Source: Phyllobacteriaceae bacterium (GTDB taxonomy: Bacteria > Pseudomonadota > Alphaproteobacteria > Rhizobiales > Rhizobiaceae). Taken from it: a DNA stretch of 64,000 nt. The notes under the pieces were generated by a model, which worked only from the letters and a program-made list of their open reading frames with translations, was not told the DNA's origin and ran no database searches. Position numbers and translations under genes: made by a program. Shown here in pieces: positions 34,831 through 43,387 of the stretch. Numbering within the stretch: the first letter of the stretch is position 1; every line of letters starts with the position of its first letter. The stretch spans positions 124,001 through 188,000 of the forward strand of contig JANSXT010000001.1 of assembly GCA_024742765.1 (NCBI GenBank). The letters run 5' to 3'.

Positions 34831-34849
34831 GTCCACCTCAATACCATTT
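34831..34849. promoter_or_regulatory. Shared 19-bp motif, candidate GntR operator (copy 1)
   Basis: GTCCACCTCAATACCATTT lies in the divergent promoter between the binding-protein and ATPase genes. It matches the murA/murQ promoter copy at 41263-41281 at 15 of 19 positions. It lies about 20 bp downstream of a leftward TTGACA, where a repressor would block transcription. The HutC/NagR-type GntR protein at 38175-38978 is the natural ligand. Confidence 0.5.
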
Positions 34850-34951
34850 CTCACCTCGTTAGCATTGTCAATGTAACCAATAACGTACGAGTTGGAATTC
34901 AGATTGCGGCAGAGATCACTCTGTCCCACCCGTTCCGGAGCCCACATTTTC

Positions 34952-35935
34952 GTGCAGGAAAGCTCAATCGGCGACGTTCAGGCCCCGCCGCTTCTGGCGA
35001 TTGAAGACCTCCATCTGTCGACCCGCTCGGCGGTGCTGGTGGAAGGCATCAATCTGACCGTCAACAAGGGCGAGATGGTCGGCCTGTTGGGGGAATCGGG
35101 ATGCGGAAAGACGATCACCGCCCTGTCGGTCCTTGGGCTTCTTCCGAAACATGCTGTCAAGGTCTCGCGCGGCCGGATCCTCTTTGAGCAGACCAACATG
35201 GCCGATCTGGGCGAAACGGAACTGAACCGCATTCGCGGAAACCGCATGGCGATGATCTTCCAGGAACCGATGACATCGCTCAATCCGATCATGACCATCG
35301 GGGCGCAGATCGGCGAAGCGCTGGAAATCCATCGCAAGATGGCCGGTCCGGAGCGCAAGGCGGAGGTCAAGCGGCTTCTGGGCCTGGTCGGCCTGCCGAG
35401 CGAAGACGCGCAACTGCAGCGCTATCCGTTCCAACTGTCGGGCGGCCAGAGACAGCGGGTGATGATCGCCATCGCCTTGGCCTGCGAGCCGGCATTGCTG
35501 ATCGCCGACGAACCGACCACGGCGCTCGACGTGACCATTCAGGCGCAGATCCTCGACCTGATCGCCGAAATGCGTAAACGGTTCGGTATGGCCTGCGTGA
35601 TGGTCACGCACGATCTGGGCGTGATCGCCGAGACCTGCGACCGGGCAGTGGTCATGTATGCGGGCCGGATTGCCGAGCAGGGGCCCGTCAATGACCTCTT
35701 CGCCAGCCCGATCCATCGCTACACACAAGCGCTTGTCGGGACCATCCCGGCAGCCAATCCGCCGGGATCGCAGCTGCCGGCGATACCGGGCGCGGTGCCG
35801 CCGCCGGGGGAACGGCCCAAGGGCTGCGCGTTTGCCGGGCGCTGCGATTTCGCAACCGACAGGTGCGCCACCGAACCACCGCCGGAGGTGCGCCGTGGCG
35901 CCCATGCCGGCTATTGCTGGAACCCGGCCTCATGA
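34952..35935 (+). CDS. Oligopeptide-type ABC transporter ATPase (DppD)
   Basis: This 327-residue ATPase has Walker [10 protein letters not shown]-loop [10 protein letters not shown], signature [12 protein letters not shown], Walker [13 protein letters not shown] and switch His in VTHDLGV, then the oligopeptide-transporter C-terminal domain with four cysteines ([16 protein letters not shown]), which in this family can hold an Fe-S cluster. The start is taken as GTG at 34952 with GGAG upstream. It overlaps the next ATPase (ATGA). Unlike most dpp operons, the two ATPases are transcribed away from the permeases. Confidence 0.92.
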   Translation: MQESSIGDVQAPPLLAIEDLHLSTRSAVLVEGINLTVNKGEMVGLLGESGCGKTITALSVLGLLPKHAVKVSRGRILFEQTNMADLGETELNRIRGNRMAMIFQEPMTSLNPIMTIGAQIGEALEIHRKMAGPERKAEVKRLLGLVGLPSEDAQLQRYPFQLSGGQRQRVMIAIALACEPALLIADEPTTALDVTIQAQILDLIAEMRKRFGMACVMVTHDLGVIAETCDRAVVMYAGRIAEQGPVNDLFASPIHRYTQALVGTIPAANPPGSQLPAIPGAVPPPGERPKGCAFAGRCDFATDRCATEPPPEVRRGAHAGYCWNPAS

Positions 35936-36921
35936 GCGCGCTCTTGTCCGTGCGCGATCTGGTCAAGCATTATCCCACCGGCTCGGGCGGCAAGGTGCTG
36001 GCGCTGGACGGAATTTCCTTCGATCTCGATGCGGGCGAGATTCTCGGCATTGTCGGCGAATCGGGATGCGGCAAGAGCACGCTCGGCCGCACCATCATGC
36101 GTCTCGACGATCCGACCAGCGGCGAGATCATCTATGGCGGGCGCGACATCGCAACGATCGGCAAGCGCGATCTCAAACAGGCGCGGCGCGACATCCAGAT
36201 GGTCTTCCAGGACCCGTTCGGCTCGCTCAATCCGCGCCACACGGTCGGCACCATCGTCGGCGAACCGCTTGTCGTCCACGGTGTTCCGGATCGGGCGCGC
36301 CGCATTGCCGAACTGCTCGATCTCGTCGGCCTTCCCAAGAGCGCGGCGGACCGCCTGCCGCATCAATTCTCCGGCGGCCAGCGCCAGCGCATCGCGATCG
36401 CCCGCGCGCTGGCGATCAGCCCCAAGATTATCGTCGCCGACGAGGCCGTCTCCGCGCTCGATGTCTCGATCCAGTCGCAGATCATCAACCTTCTGGCCAA
36501 GCTGCGGGCCGAACTCGGTCTGTCGATCATCTTCATCAGCCACGACCTGTCGGTCGTCCGCCATGTCAGCGACCGGATCGGCGTGATGTATTTCGGCAAG
36601 CTGGTCGAGTATGGCCCCTCGCAGTCAATCTTCGAGGCGCCGCGCCACCCCTATACGCGGGCGCTGCTGTCCGCCGTGCCGCGCATTCCCGGCCGCGAAC
36701 TGGCGCAATCGGCGGTGCCCGAACGGATCGTGCTGACCGGCGATGTGCCCAATATCGCCCACCGGCCCGAAGGCTGCCTGTTCCACCCCCGCTGCTACTG
36801 GAAACAGTCGCGCTGCGATCAGGCGGCACCGGAACTGCGCGTCTTGGAGGGCGACACCTTCCAGTCGCGCAGATGCGCCTGCCACTTCGCCGACGACCCG
36901 GCGGTGACCACGCCGAACTGA
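35932..36921 (+). CDS. Oligopeptide-type ABC transporter ATPase (DppF)
   Basis: This 329-residue protein is the second ATPase: Walker [25 protein letters not shown], signature [15 protein letters not shown], Walker [13 protein letters not shown] and ISHDLSVV. The C-terminal domain again has four cysteines ([16 protein letters not shown] and RRCACHF). It pairs with the upstream DppD-type ATPase. It ends 4 bp from the convergent nagA gene. Confidence 0.92.
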   Translation: MSALLSVRDLVKHYPTGSGGKVLALDGISFDLDAGEILGIVGESGCGKSTLGRTIMRLDDPTSGEIIYGGRDIATIGKRDLKQARRDIQMVFQDPFGSLNPRHTVGTIVGEPLVVHGVPDRARRIAELLDLVGLPKSAADRLPHQFSGGQRQRIAIARALAISPKIIVADEAVSALDVSIQSQIINLLAKLRAELGLSIIFISHDLSVVRHVSDRIGVMYFGKLVEYGPSQSIFEAPRHPYTRALLSAVPRIPGRELAQSAVPERIVLTGDVPNIAHRPEGCLFHPRCYWKQSRCDQAAPELRVLEGDTFQSRRCACHFADDPAVTTPN

Positions 36922-36925
36922 CGCG

Positions 36926-38074
36926 CTAACCCAATGAGGCGGGTTCGCCGGCCATATGGACGCCGGTGATCTCAAGACCTTCAGTCAGTGTGACGATGTC
37001 TGCGCGCGCGCCGGGCCGCAGCGAGCCGATTGTGTTGAGCCCGAGCATGCCGGCCGGCACCGATGTCGCCATGCGCAGGGCATCGACGATGGAAACCCCG
37101 CATGCGCGCACCGCAAACCCGATGGCGGAGACCATGTCCAGATCGGAGCCGGCCAGCGTTCCGTCATCGATCGTCAAGCGCCCGTCCTCGCGGTGGACGG
37201 TGCGGCCATTCAGTTCGAACGTGTCGGACGGATCGCCCACCGAGGACATCGCGTCGGTGACCAGCGTCAGCCGCGCCTTGGGCCCCGCCGCAAAGACCAT
37301 CGACAGCACGGACGGGTGGACATGGTGCCCGTCGGCGATCAGCCCGCAATAGATGGAAGGGTTTTCAAGCGCCGCTCCGATCAGCCCGGGCGCGCGATGG
37401 TGCAGCGGCTCCATGGCGTTGAAAAGATGGGTGACCGCCTGCGCCCCAGCGGCGAAATAGCGCCGTGCCGTGTCGTGATCCGCCGCCGTATGGCCAAGGC
37501 TGACGATGGTTCCGGCCTCCGCCAGCGCCGCGACATCGTCGACCGTGGCGTTTTCCGGCGCGACCGTGGCGACGATGCGGCCAATATCCCGGCGCCGGAG
37601 CAAAGCCAGATCGTCCTGCTCCATCGGCCGGATGAAGCGCGCATCGTGAACGCCCTTGCGCGCGACCGAGATATGCGGGCCTTCGAAGTGAATGCCGGCA
37701 ATGCCGGGCGTGCCTTGCTTGATGGACTCCGCCGCCGCCTCGGCGGCCGCCTTGGTCACGGCCGGCGCATCGGTGATCACGGTCGGCAGCAAGGCGGTCG
37801 TCCCAAAGCGCCGATGGGCGTCGGCGATCCGGGCAAGGCCCTCGACACCGGGATTGTCGTTGAACAGCACGCCGCCACCGCCATTGACCTGCCAGTCGAC
37901 AAAGCCCGGTGACAGCCATTCGGCTTCCGTGTCGATGATCCGGCTGCGCGGCGGCGTATCGGCCAGCGGGACGAGGCCCCTGACCCTGCCATCCTCGACG
38001 ACGAGCTGGCGGTCCCGGTGGACGACCGAACCGTCGAAAATCACGCGCGCCCTGAAGACCGTGAGCCCGCTCAT
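36926..38074 (-). CDS. nagA: N-acetylglucosamine-6-phosphate deacetylase
   Basis: This 382-residue amidohydrolase removes acetate from GlcNAc-6-P, giving GlcN-6-P. Metal and substrate residues are visible: GIHFEGPHIS (metal Glu), SLGHTAAD and AVTHLFNAMEPLHHR (metal His), ADGHHVHP, and LVTDAMSSVG with the catalytic Asp. Length is normal. The ATG at 38072-38074 overlaps the stop of a 34-codon frame (ATATGA), so translation is coupled. It follows murA, the kinase and gntR in one leftward operon. MurQ, encoded across the divergent promoter, supplies its substrate. Confidence 0.94.
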   Translation of the reverse strand: MSGLTVFRARVIFDGSVVHRDRQLVVEDGRVRGLVPLADTPPRSRIIDTEAEWLSPGFVDWQVNGGGGVLFNDNPGVEGLARIADAHRRFGTTALLPTVITDAPAVTKAAAEAAAESIKQGTPGIAGIHFEGPHISVARKGVHDARFIRPMEQDDLALLRRRDIGRIVATVAPENATVDDVAALAEAGTIVSLGHTAADHDTARRYFAAGAQAVTHLFNAMEPLHHRAPGLIGAALENPSIYCGLIADGHHVHPSVLSMVFAAGPKARLTLVTDAMSSVGDPSDTFELNGRTVHREDGRLTIDDGTLAGSDLDMVSAIGFAVRACGVSIVDALRMATSVPAGMLGLNTIGSLRPGARADIVTLTEGLEITGVHMAGEPASLG

Positions 38075-38175
38075 ATCGTCTCGGTGACCTTGCTGAATGG
38101 TCCGGGCAAAACCCGATCGGGATCGGCGACGCAAGCGGCAATGGCCCGCATTTCCCGCTGCACAAGGCCTGTCAT
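38071..38175 (-). pseudogene. 34-codon remnant of a SIS-family GlcN-6-P deaminase (nagB-II type)
   Basis: An open frame encodes MTGLVQREMRAIAACVAD followed by PDRVLPGPFSKVTETI and stop. Its ATG overlaps the gntR stop (TGATG) and its TGA overlaps the nagA start (ATATGA). The first half resembles the N-terminus of GlmS-like (SIS) deaminases, M-x-R-E-I-x-x-I-P-x-x-A, and the second half their C-terminal end, DPDxPxxLxKVTET. The roughly 300 codons between, containing both SIS domains, are missing in frame. In many Proteobacteria the order is gntR-nagB(SIS)-nagA, so an internal deletion is the simplest reading. The peptide may still couple translation of nagA. Confidence 0.65.
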
Positions 38176-38978
38176 CAGCGTTTGCCCTGCCTTGTCCTTG
38201 GCCGTGCACCGGGAAGCGTCAGTTCGGCGATGAAATCGTAGCGGTCACCCCGGTAGTAGGAGCGGGTGAACTCGATCACCCGGCCGCTGCGCAAACGCGA
38301 CAGGCGTTCGATGTGGAGCGCCGGCTCGCCTTCCTCGCACTTGAGCAGTTCCGCCTCGAACGCGGGCAGGCGGCAGGCATGCATGCGCTGCAACGCCTTT
38401 TCCGGCAGCGCGCCCTGTGTCGCCAGCGTCTGATAGAGCGAATCCTGCATGTCGTCGATGTCGGGCAGGATGCTGGCCGGCACGACGGCCATGTCGATGG
38501 CCAGCGGCTCGCCGTCCGCCAGCCGCAGGCGGTGCAGGCGCGCGACCTGCTCGCCCGGCGAAAGCCCCAGCACCATCGTCTCTTCGGTGGACGGATTGTC
38601 GATCTTCTTTTCGATCCATCGGGCGCTCGGCACATGGCCCAGCGAGTGCATGTCCTCGCTGAACCCGGTCAGGGTCCCGAGCGACTGCTCGATGCGGTCT
38701 TCTTCGTCGCTGACATAGGTGCCCGAACCGTGGCGTTGGCACAAAAGCCCTTCATTGACCAGAAGTTCGAGACCCTTGCGCACCGTCACCCGCGACAGGC
38801 CGGTCGCCCCGACGATGGTCCGTTCCGAGGGCAGCGCGTCGCCGGCCTTCCAGCTTCCGCTCTCGATCAGTTCGCGGATCCGGTTGGCCAACTGGATGTA
38901 ACGGGGCGTCGGATTGTTCTGGTCGATCGGACCATAGTCCCGGAAAATCTTGTCGATCGTGACTGGATAATCGCCCAA
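38175..38978 (-). CDS. GntR/HutC-family regulator (NagR-like)
   Basis: This 267-residue protein has an N-terminal winged helix (about residues 25-95, PRYIQLANRIRELIESGSWKAGDALPSERTIVGATGLSRVTVRKGLELLVNEGLL) and a C-terminal UTRA ligand domain (LHRLRLADGEPLAIDMAVVP, FTRSYYRGDRYDF). This group includes NagR/YvoA, which senses GlcNAc-6-P or GlcN-6-P. The only plausible start is TTG at 38976-38978, and an in-frame ATG with a site is absent. It is flanked by the amino-sugar kinase (80 bp) and the deaminase remnant. Confidence 0.88.
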   Translation of the reverse strand: MGDYPVTIDKIFRDYGPIDQNNPTPRYIQLANRIRELIESGSWKAGDALPSERTIVGATGLSRVTVRKGLELLVNEGLLCQRHGSGTYVSDEEDRIEQSLGTLTGFSEDMHSLGHVPSARWIEKKIDNPSTEETMVLGLSPGEQVARLHRLRLADGEPLAIDMAVVPASILPDIDDMQDSLYQTLATQGALPEKALQRMHACRLPAFEAELLKCEEGEPALHIERLSRLRSGRVIEFTRSYYRGDRYDFIAELTLPGARPRTRQGKR

Positions 38979-39058
38979 AGCCTACCCCATTTCCCCGGTC
39001 CGCACTGCAGCCGCAATGTGGCGGTTTTTTCGCATTGCCCGGTCCTGTTTCCACATCC

Positions 39059-39952
39059 TCACTGGCCGATCGCCGGCCGGCCGGCAAGGATCGCAGCCCC
39101 GTCCAGGCTGTCGCCCAGTTGTGGGCTCAGGCGGCGGCGCAGGTCAGGCGCCAGCCAGCTCTCGATCACGCTCGCCAGCCCGCCGATCAGCGACAGCCGC
39201 TCGGCGCCGCGTTCGAACAGCGTGCGCCCGATGGTCTCGATCGCAGCAGCCGCGTCCTGCATGATGCGCCGGGCCGCGGGGTCGCCATCGTCGGCGTGGC
39301 GAACGACGATCGGCGCAAAGGCGGCATAGTCGGTTGCCGTCGCCTGATCCATCCAATGGACCGCATTGCCCGGATCGTCGTCAAAACGGCCCATGATCTC
39401 GCCGAGCAGCGCGGTCATGGCCATCCGGCCGTCATGGGCCATCATCGCCGCGCGGACGACGCGCAATCCCAGATAGGCGCCGCTGCCCTCGTCCGATATC
39501 GGAAACCCGTAACCGCCTATCTTGATCAGCTGCCCCGACAGGCGCGCCAGGCCGCAGCTTCCCGTGCCGACGATGACGATCGCGCCATCGCGCCCGCCAT
39601 GCGCGCCAAGACAGGCGATCTCGCCGTCGGTTGCAAAATGCGCCGACGCAAATGGGTGTTCCATCGCCTCCAGCGCCTCCCGTGCGCCCTGCCGCGACAG
39701 GCCGGCGACGCCGATACCGGCACGGATGTGCCCGGCGTCCGATGGTCCGATGCCCGCTTCGTCCAGCGCGTTCGAAAAGGCGGTCGAAATCGCTGCCCAG
39801 GATGCTTCGACACCGAACCGCGTTGCCGCAGGGCCGGCCAGCCCGCCGCCGATCACCTTGCCGTCGGCGGTTTCCAGCCGCGCGCGGCAGCCCGTGCCGC
39901 CGCCATCGACCGCCATGAAGAGCGCCCCGGCACCGCCTTTGGCCGTCGTCAT
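39059..39952 (-). CDS. BadF/BcrA-family amino-sugar kinase (GlcNAc/MurNAc kinase)
   Basis: This 297-residue ASKHA-fold kinase has the phosphate-1 motif FMAVDGGGTGCRARL, IGVAGLSRQGA, phosphate-2 VIVGTGSCGLAR, SDEGSGAYLGLRV and the adenosine region LIGGLASVIESWLAPDL. The same family includes human-type NagK and clostridial MurK, which phosphorylates both GlcNAc and MurNAc at O-6. Here it would feed GlcNAc to NagA and perhaps MurNAc to MurQ. Its ATG overlaps the murA stop (ATGA). Confidence 0.85.
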   Translation of the reverse strand: MTTAKGGAGALFMAVDGGGTGCRARLETADGKVIGGGLAGPAATRFGVEASWAAISTAFSNALDEAGIGPSDAGHIRAGIGVAGLSRQGAREALEAMEHPFASAHFATDGEIACLGAHGGRDGAIVIVGTGSCGLARLSGQLIKIGGYGFPISDEGSGAYLGLRVVRAAMMAHDGRMAMTALLGEIMGRFDDDPGNAVHWMDQATATDYAAFAPIVVRHADDGDPAARRIMQDAAAAIETIGRTLFERGAERLSLIGGLASVIESWLAPDLRRRLSPQLGDSLDGAAILAGRPAIGQ

Positions 39953-41208
39953 TCGGCGACCCTTTCGATGGCCGCGCCGCAGCGGCGCAGCTTGCCTTCA
40001 ATGTCCTCAAAGCCGCGGTCGAGATGATAGACCCGGTGCACGACGGTTTCGCCCTTGGCGACAAGACCGGCCAGCACCAGCGACATGGAGGCGCGCAGAT
40101 CGGTTGCCATCACCTCGGCGCCGTGCAGTTCGCCGACGCCCGTCACGATGGCGGTCGATCCGTCGTGGCGGATATCGGCGCCCATGCGCTGCAATTCCGG
40201 CACATGCATAAAGCGCGATTCAAAAACCCGCTCTCGGATCACCGAAACGCCGTCGGCAAGGCACATCAGCGCCATGAACTGCGCCTGCAGATCGGTCGGA
40301 AAGCCCGGAAACGGTTCGGTGGCGACGTCGACGCTCTTCAGCGCGCCGCCGCGCCGTGCGATCAGCCCCCGGTCGGACGGATAAATCACGATGCCCGCCT
40401 GTTCGAGGATCTGGCACGCAGCGCCCAGATGTTCGAGGCGCGCGCCGATGATTTCCAACTCGCCGCCGGTCATTGCCGCCGCGATCAGATAGCTGGCCGC
40501 TTCGATCCGGTCGGGCACGATCGCTTGGCTGACATCATTCCAGCTTTCGGTGCCCTGAACCGTGATCTTGTAGGTTCCGGCACCCTCGACCCTTGCGCCC
40601 AGCCCGTTGAGGAAGGCGGCCAGATCGACGATTTCCGGCTCGCGCGCCGCATTGACGATTTCCGTCTCGCCGCGGGCGCCGGCCGCCGCCATCAGCGCTG
40701 TGTGGGTCGCACCCACCGACGCCATCGGCAGCGCGATGCGCGCGCCGCGCAAGCCATCGGGCGCACGCACGTCATAGATGCCGCCGCCGAAATCGACTTG
40801 GGCGCCGAGCGCCTCTAGCGCGTTCAGGTGAAGATCGACGGGCCGCGTTCCGATGGCGCAGCCGCCCGGCCGTGAAATCCGCGTGCGGCCGAACCGCACG
40901 AGAAGCGGTGCGAGCACGAGGAAGGAGGCGCGCATCTTGCGCATGATGTCGTAGGGCGTATCGGCGGCACGCAGATCAGCCGTGGAGACTTCGACGCGCC
41001 CATGGACGGGATCGCTGGTCTCGACACCACACAAGCCGAGCAGTTCGAGCATGGAGCGGACGTCACCGACATCGGGAAGGTTGGACAGGCGCACCCGGCT
41101 GCCGCCGAGCATCGATGCCGCCAGGATGGGAAGCGCGGCATTCTTGGCTCCGGCGACCTGCATCGAGCCGGAAAAGGGACGGCCGCCCGCGATAATCAGC
41201 TTGTCCAA
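39949..41208 (-). CDS. murA: UDP-N-acetylglucosamine 1-carboxyvinyltransferase
   Basis: This 419-residue enzyme transfers enolpyruvate from PEP to UDP-GlcNAc, the first committed step of peptidoglycan synthesis. The K22-N23 pair (GAKNAALPILA) and catalytic C117 in RPGGCAIGTRPVDLH are intact, so it should be active and fosfomycin-sensitive. RPVDLH, FPTDLQAQFMAL and RADLRAS-type motifs (ATDLRASMSLVLAG) are present. Being first in an operon with amino-sugar kinase, gntR and nagA is unusual. It may be a second MurA tied to recycling, but I cannot see the rest of the genome. Confidence 0.94.
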   Translation of the reverse strand: MDKLIIAGGRPFSGSMQVAGAKNAALPILAASMLGGSRVRLSNLPDVGDVRSMLELLGLCGVETSDPVHGRVEVSTADLRAADTPYDIMRKMRASFLVLAPLLVRFGRTRISRPGGCAIGTRPVDLHLNALEALGAQVDFGGGIYDVRAPDGLRGARIALPMASVGATHTALMAAAGARGETEIVNAAREPEIVDLAAFLNGLGARVEGAGTYKITVQGTESWNDVSQAIVPDRIEAASYLIAAAMTGGELEIIGARLEHLGAACQILEQAGIVIYPSDRGLIARRGGALKSVDVATEPFPGFPTDLQAQFMALMCLADGVSVIRERVFESRFMHVPELQRMGADIRHDGSTAIVTGVGELHGAEVMATDLRASMSLVLAGLVAKGETVVHRVYHLDRGFEDIEGKLRRCGAAIERVAE

Positions 41209-41262
41209 CGCAACCCCGTTACTTGATCATACCTCTCCCATTACCGGATAAATCCAATTATT

Positions 41263-41281
41263 GTCCACTTCAATTCCGATT
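41263..41281. promoter_or_regulatory. Shared 19-bp motif, candidate GntR operator (copy 2)
   Basis: GTCCACTTCAATTCCGATT lies 55 bp upstream of murA in the murA/murQ divergent gap and matches the copy at 34831-34849. The same gap has TTGGTATTAT (41387-41396), the complement of the AATACC half-site seen at 34841 and 29897. Confidence 0.5.
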
Positions 41282-41410
41282 GACTGCCAGGCCGTTCGAG
41301 TGCGCCGCAAACCGGCGGATTGAGGGTTGAATTTCACCCGCCTTGCAATACAAATCGGAGCCGGCTTCCTGCTAATTGGTCATCTTTTGGTATTATAGGG
41401 ATCTCCAGCC

Positions 41411-42334
41411 TTGGCCCTGTCAGCGAACAGCGAAATTCGCCCGAACACCGAAGCGCACGATCTCGATTCGCCGTTTCTGGACAGTCTGGATGATGGCGCG
41501 CTCTTCGACGCCCTGCTGGGCGGTCAGGCCAAGGCGATCGATGCCGTCAAGGCGGCGCAGTCGCCGATCATGAATGCTGTTTTGGCCGCTGCTGCCCGGC
41601 TCGAAAAACCGAGTGCGCGCCTGATCTATTGCGGCGCAGGCACGTCGGGGCGCGTTGCGCTGCTCGACGGTGTCGAACTGAACCCGACATTCAACTGGCC
41701 CGATCAACGGCTCCATATCCTCATGGCCGGCGGCACGGCGAGCATCGTCAAGGCGCAGGAGGGCGCCGAAGACGATGAAGCGGCAGCAGCGCGTGCCGTG
41801 GGCGAGCTCGGCCTTGACGAGAACGATGTCGTTATCGGTCTCGCCGCCAGCGGCACCACGCCCTTCGTGGTCGCGGCGCTGAAGGCGGCCAACCGGAGCG
41901 GTGCCCTGACGATCGGCATTGCCAACAATGGGCGGACGCCGGTCCTCGACGAGGCCGATGTCCCGGTGTTTCTGGATACCGGTTCGGAAGCGCTTGCCGG
42001 ATCGACCCGTCTGGCCGCCGGCACCAGCCAGAAGATCGCGCTCAACATCTTCTCGACCGCGCTGATGGTCCGGCTGGGCAAGGTGTACCGGGGGCGGATG
42101 ATCGACATGCGCGTCACCAACCGCAAGCTGCGCAGCCGGGCGCTGGGCATCGTGCGCGACATTGTGGGCTGCGACGAGCAGACCGCGCTGGAGGCACTTG
42201 AAGCCAGCGACTACGACGTCAAGCGGGCCATTCTGATGGCGCGCGGCGCCGGCCGGGACGAGGCCGTGGCGCTGCTCGACACGCATGGCGGCCGGATCAG
42301 CGAGGCGGATCAGGACTGGATGAGCCGGAACTGA
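41411..42334 (+). CDS. murQ: N-acetylmuramic acid 6-phosphate etherase
   Basis: This 307-residue SIS-fold enzyme cleaves the lactyl ether of MurNAc-6-P to GlcNAc-6-P and D-lactate. Landmarks: IYCGAGTSGRVALLDGVELNPTFNWP (first catalytic Glu in the segment usually written DASECPPTF), AQEGAEDD (second catalytic Glu), GLAASGTTPFVVAAL and a C-terminal helical UBA-like part. The start is TTG at 41411 with AGGGA about eight bases before. It is divergent from murA and shares its control region. Its substrate comes from AnmK (30144) and possibly the BadF kinase. Confidence 0.92.
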   Translation: MALSANSEIRPNTEAHDLDSPFLDSLDDGALFDALLGGQAKAIDAVKAAQSPIMNAVLAAAARLEKPSARLIYCGAGTSGRVALLDGVELNPTFNWPDQRLHILMAGGTASIVKAQEGAEDDEAAAARAVGELGLDENDVVIGLAASGTTPFVVAALKAANRSGALTIGIANNGRTPVLDEADVPVFLDTGSEALAGSTRLAAGTSQKIALNIFSTALMVRLGKVYRGRMIDMRVTNRKLRSRALGIVRDIVGCDEQTALEALEASDYDVKRAILMARGAGRDEAVALLDTHGGRISEADQDWMSRN

Positions 42335-42386
42335 TCCTGTCGGCCCTCGAGATCGGTGGCCAATGTCGTGGCTTTCGCGCTGGCGT

Positions 42387-42743
42387 TCAGGCCGCGTTGC
42401 CTGTTGCCTGTGCCGGGCGCCACAGGGCCACGAACAGCGCCAGCGCGGCCAGCCAGTCGGCGGCGATGATGGCGATTGTCCACCATTGCGGGACGGGCGA
42501 GTGGGTCCACAGCGAACCGAGGGCGACCGTGCCGCCGATCATCATCGCGATGAAGGCGACATAGGCCAGCCAGCGCCAGCCGCGCGTCAGACCATAGGCA
42601 ATCACGGCATAGACCAATCCGACCGGGATCAGACGCAGCGCATCGGCCGAAAATCCGCCGACGAGGAAAGCGAACACATGCAGTGCCGCGCTGACCGCGA
42701 TGAACAGGGCGCCGAGGCGATAGGGTCCGTTCAGAAGAGACAT
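42387..42743 (-). CDS. Small integral membrane protein, unknown
   Basis: This 118-residue protein has four hydrophobic spans (LGALFIAVSAALHVFAFLV, LIPVGLVYAVIAYGL, WLAYVAFIAMMIGGTVAL, TIAIIAADWLAALALFVAL). AAGGAGG lies 11 bases before the ATG at 42741-42743. I do not recognise a family. It follows the cytochrome gene on the same strand after 16 bp, so it may belong to the oxidoreductase operon. Confidence 0.6.
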   Translation of the reverse strand: MSLLNGPYRLGALFIAVSAALHVFAFLVGGFSADALRLIPVGLVYAVIAYGLTRGWRWLAYVAFIAMMIGGTVALGSLWTHSPVPQWWTIAIIAADWLAALALFVALWRPAQATGNAA

Positions 42744-42759
42744 GGTGCGGTGCGCCTCC

Positions 42760-43377
42760 TTAGCCGTCACTGGCGCAGGGCATGCCTGCAACGCCCCAGG
42801 CCAGCACGTCGTTCACATGCTCCTGCAGGCTGTAGGGTGCCGGCTCCCGCCCGCCGCCGGGGTTCCAGGCCCAGTGCAGGATCAGATCGTGATCAAGATG
42901 GGCGGCCAGATCGAGGAAGGTCCGATTGCCGTTGCGGTCCGGGTCGCGGAGTTGGTTGCAGATTTCGTCCGACGATTTTCCGAACCACTCGGCTTCGACG
43001 GGCGCCAATTGCCAGGGCATCGCCACTTGCGGGGCGGCGTGCGGCACATCGTTCAGCCCGGCACGCTCGAAATGGCAGGTCGCACATGTCACATATTCAA
43101 GGCCGATGCGGCTCTCGCCGGCATTGATGTTCATGCCGTGCGGCCTGGCTTCGCCATAGCTTGGCCCCGACCACATGGGGATATTGTCTTCGCCCACATG
43201 ACAGTTCGAGCAGCGCGGATGTGAGGTCACTTCGAAGATGCGGTTCCAGGCCGCGAGACCTTCCTCGCGTGTCACCGACCCTTCGGCGGGCGGCTCGATG
43301 ACGACATTTTCGCCGGCGGCCCAGACAAGCGGCGCGCCGATCAACAAGGCGGCCGCTGCGATTGCAATCTTCCTCAT
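42760..43377 (-). CDS. Diheme c-type cytochrome, isoquinoline 1-oxidoreductase-associated
   Basis: This 205-residue protein has a signal peptide (residues 1-20) and two heme-attachment sites, CSNCH (56-60) and CATCH (98-102). It ends in a helical domain with KSSDEICNQLRDPDRNGNR and HDLILHWAWNPGGGR. It is therefore periplasmic. Located 10 bp after the Tat-exported molybdenum subunit, it probably carries electrons from that enzyme to the respiratory chain. Similar genes are annotated in alphaproteobacteria as isoquinoline 1-oxidoreductase subunit. Confidence 0.85.
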   Translation of the reverse strand: MRKIAIAAAALLIGAPLVWAAGENVVIEPPAEGSVTREEGLAAWNRIFEVTSHPRCSNCHVGEDNIPMWSGPSYGEARPHGMNINAGESRIGLEYVTCATCHFERAGLNDVPHAAPQVAMPWQLAPVEAEWFGKSSDEICNQLRDPDRNGNRTFLDLAAHLDHDLILHWAWNPGGGREPAPYSLQEHVNDVLAWGVAGMPCASDG

Positions 43378-43387
43378 CGCCGGCTCC

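Noticed and set aside
41387-41396. TATTAT as -10 box for murQ
   Set aside because: No acceptable -35 at 16-18 bp, and a start here would leave almost no leader before the TTG codon.
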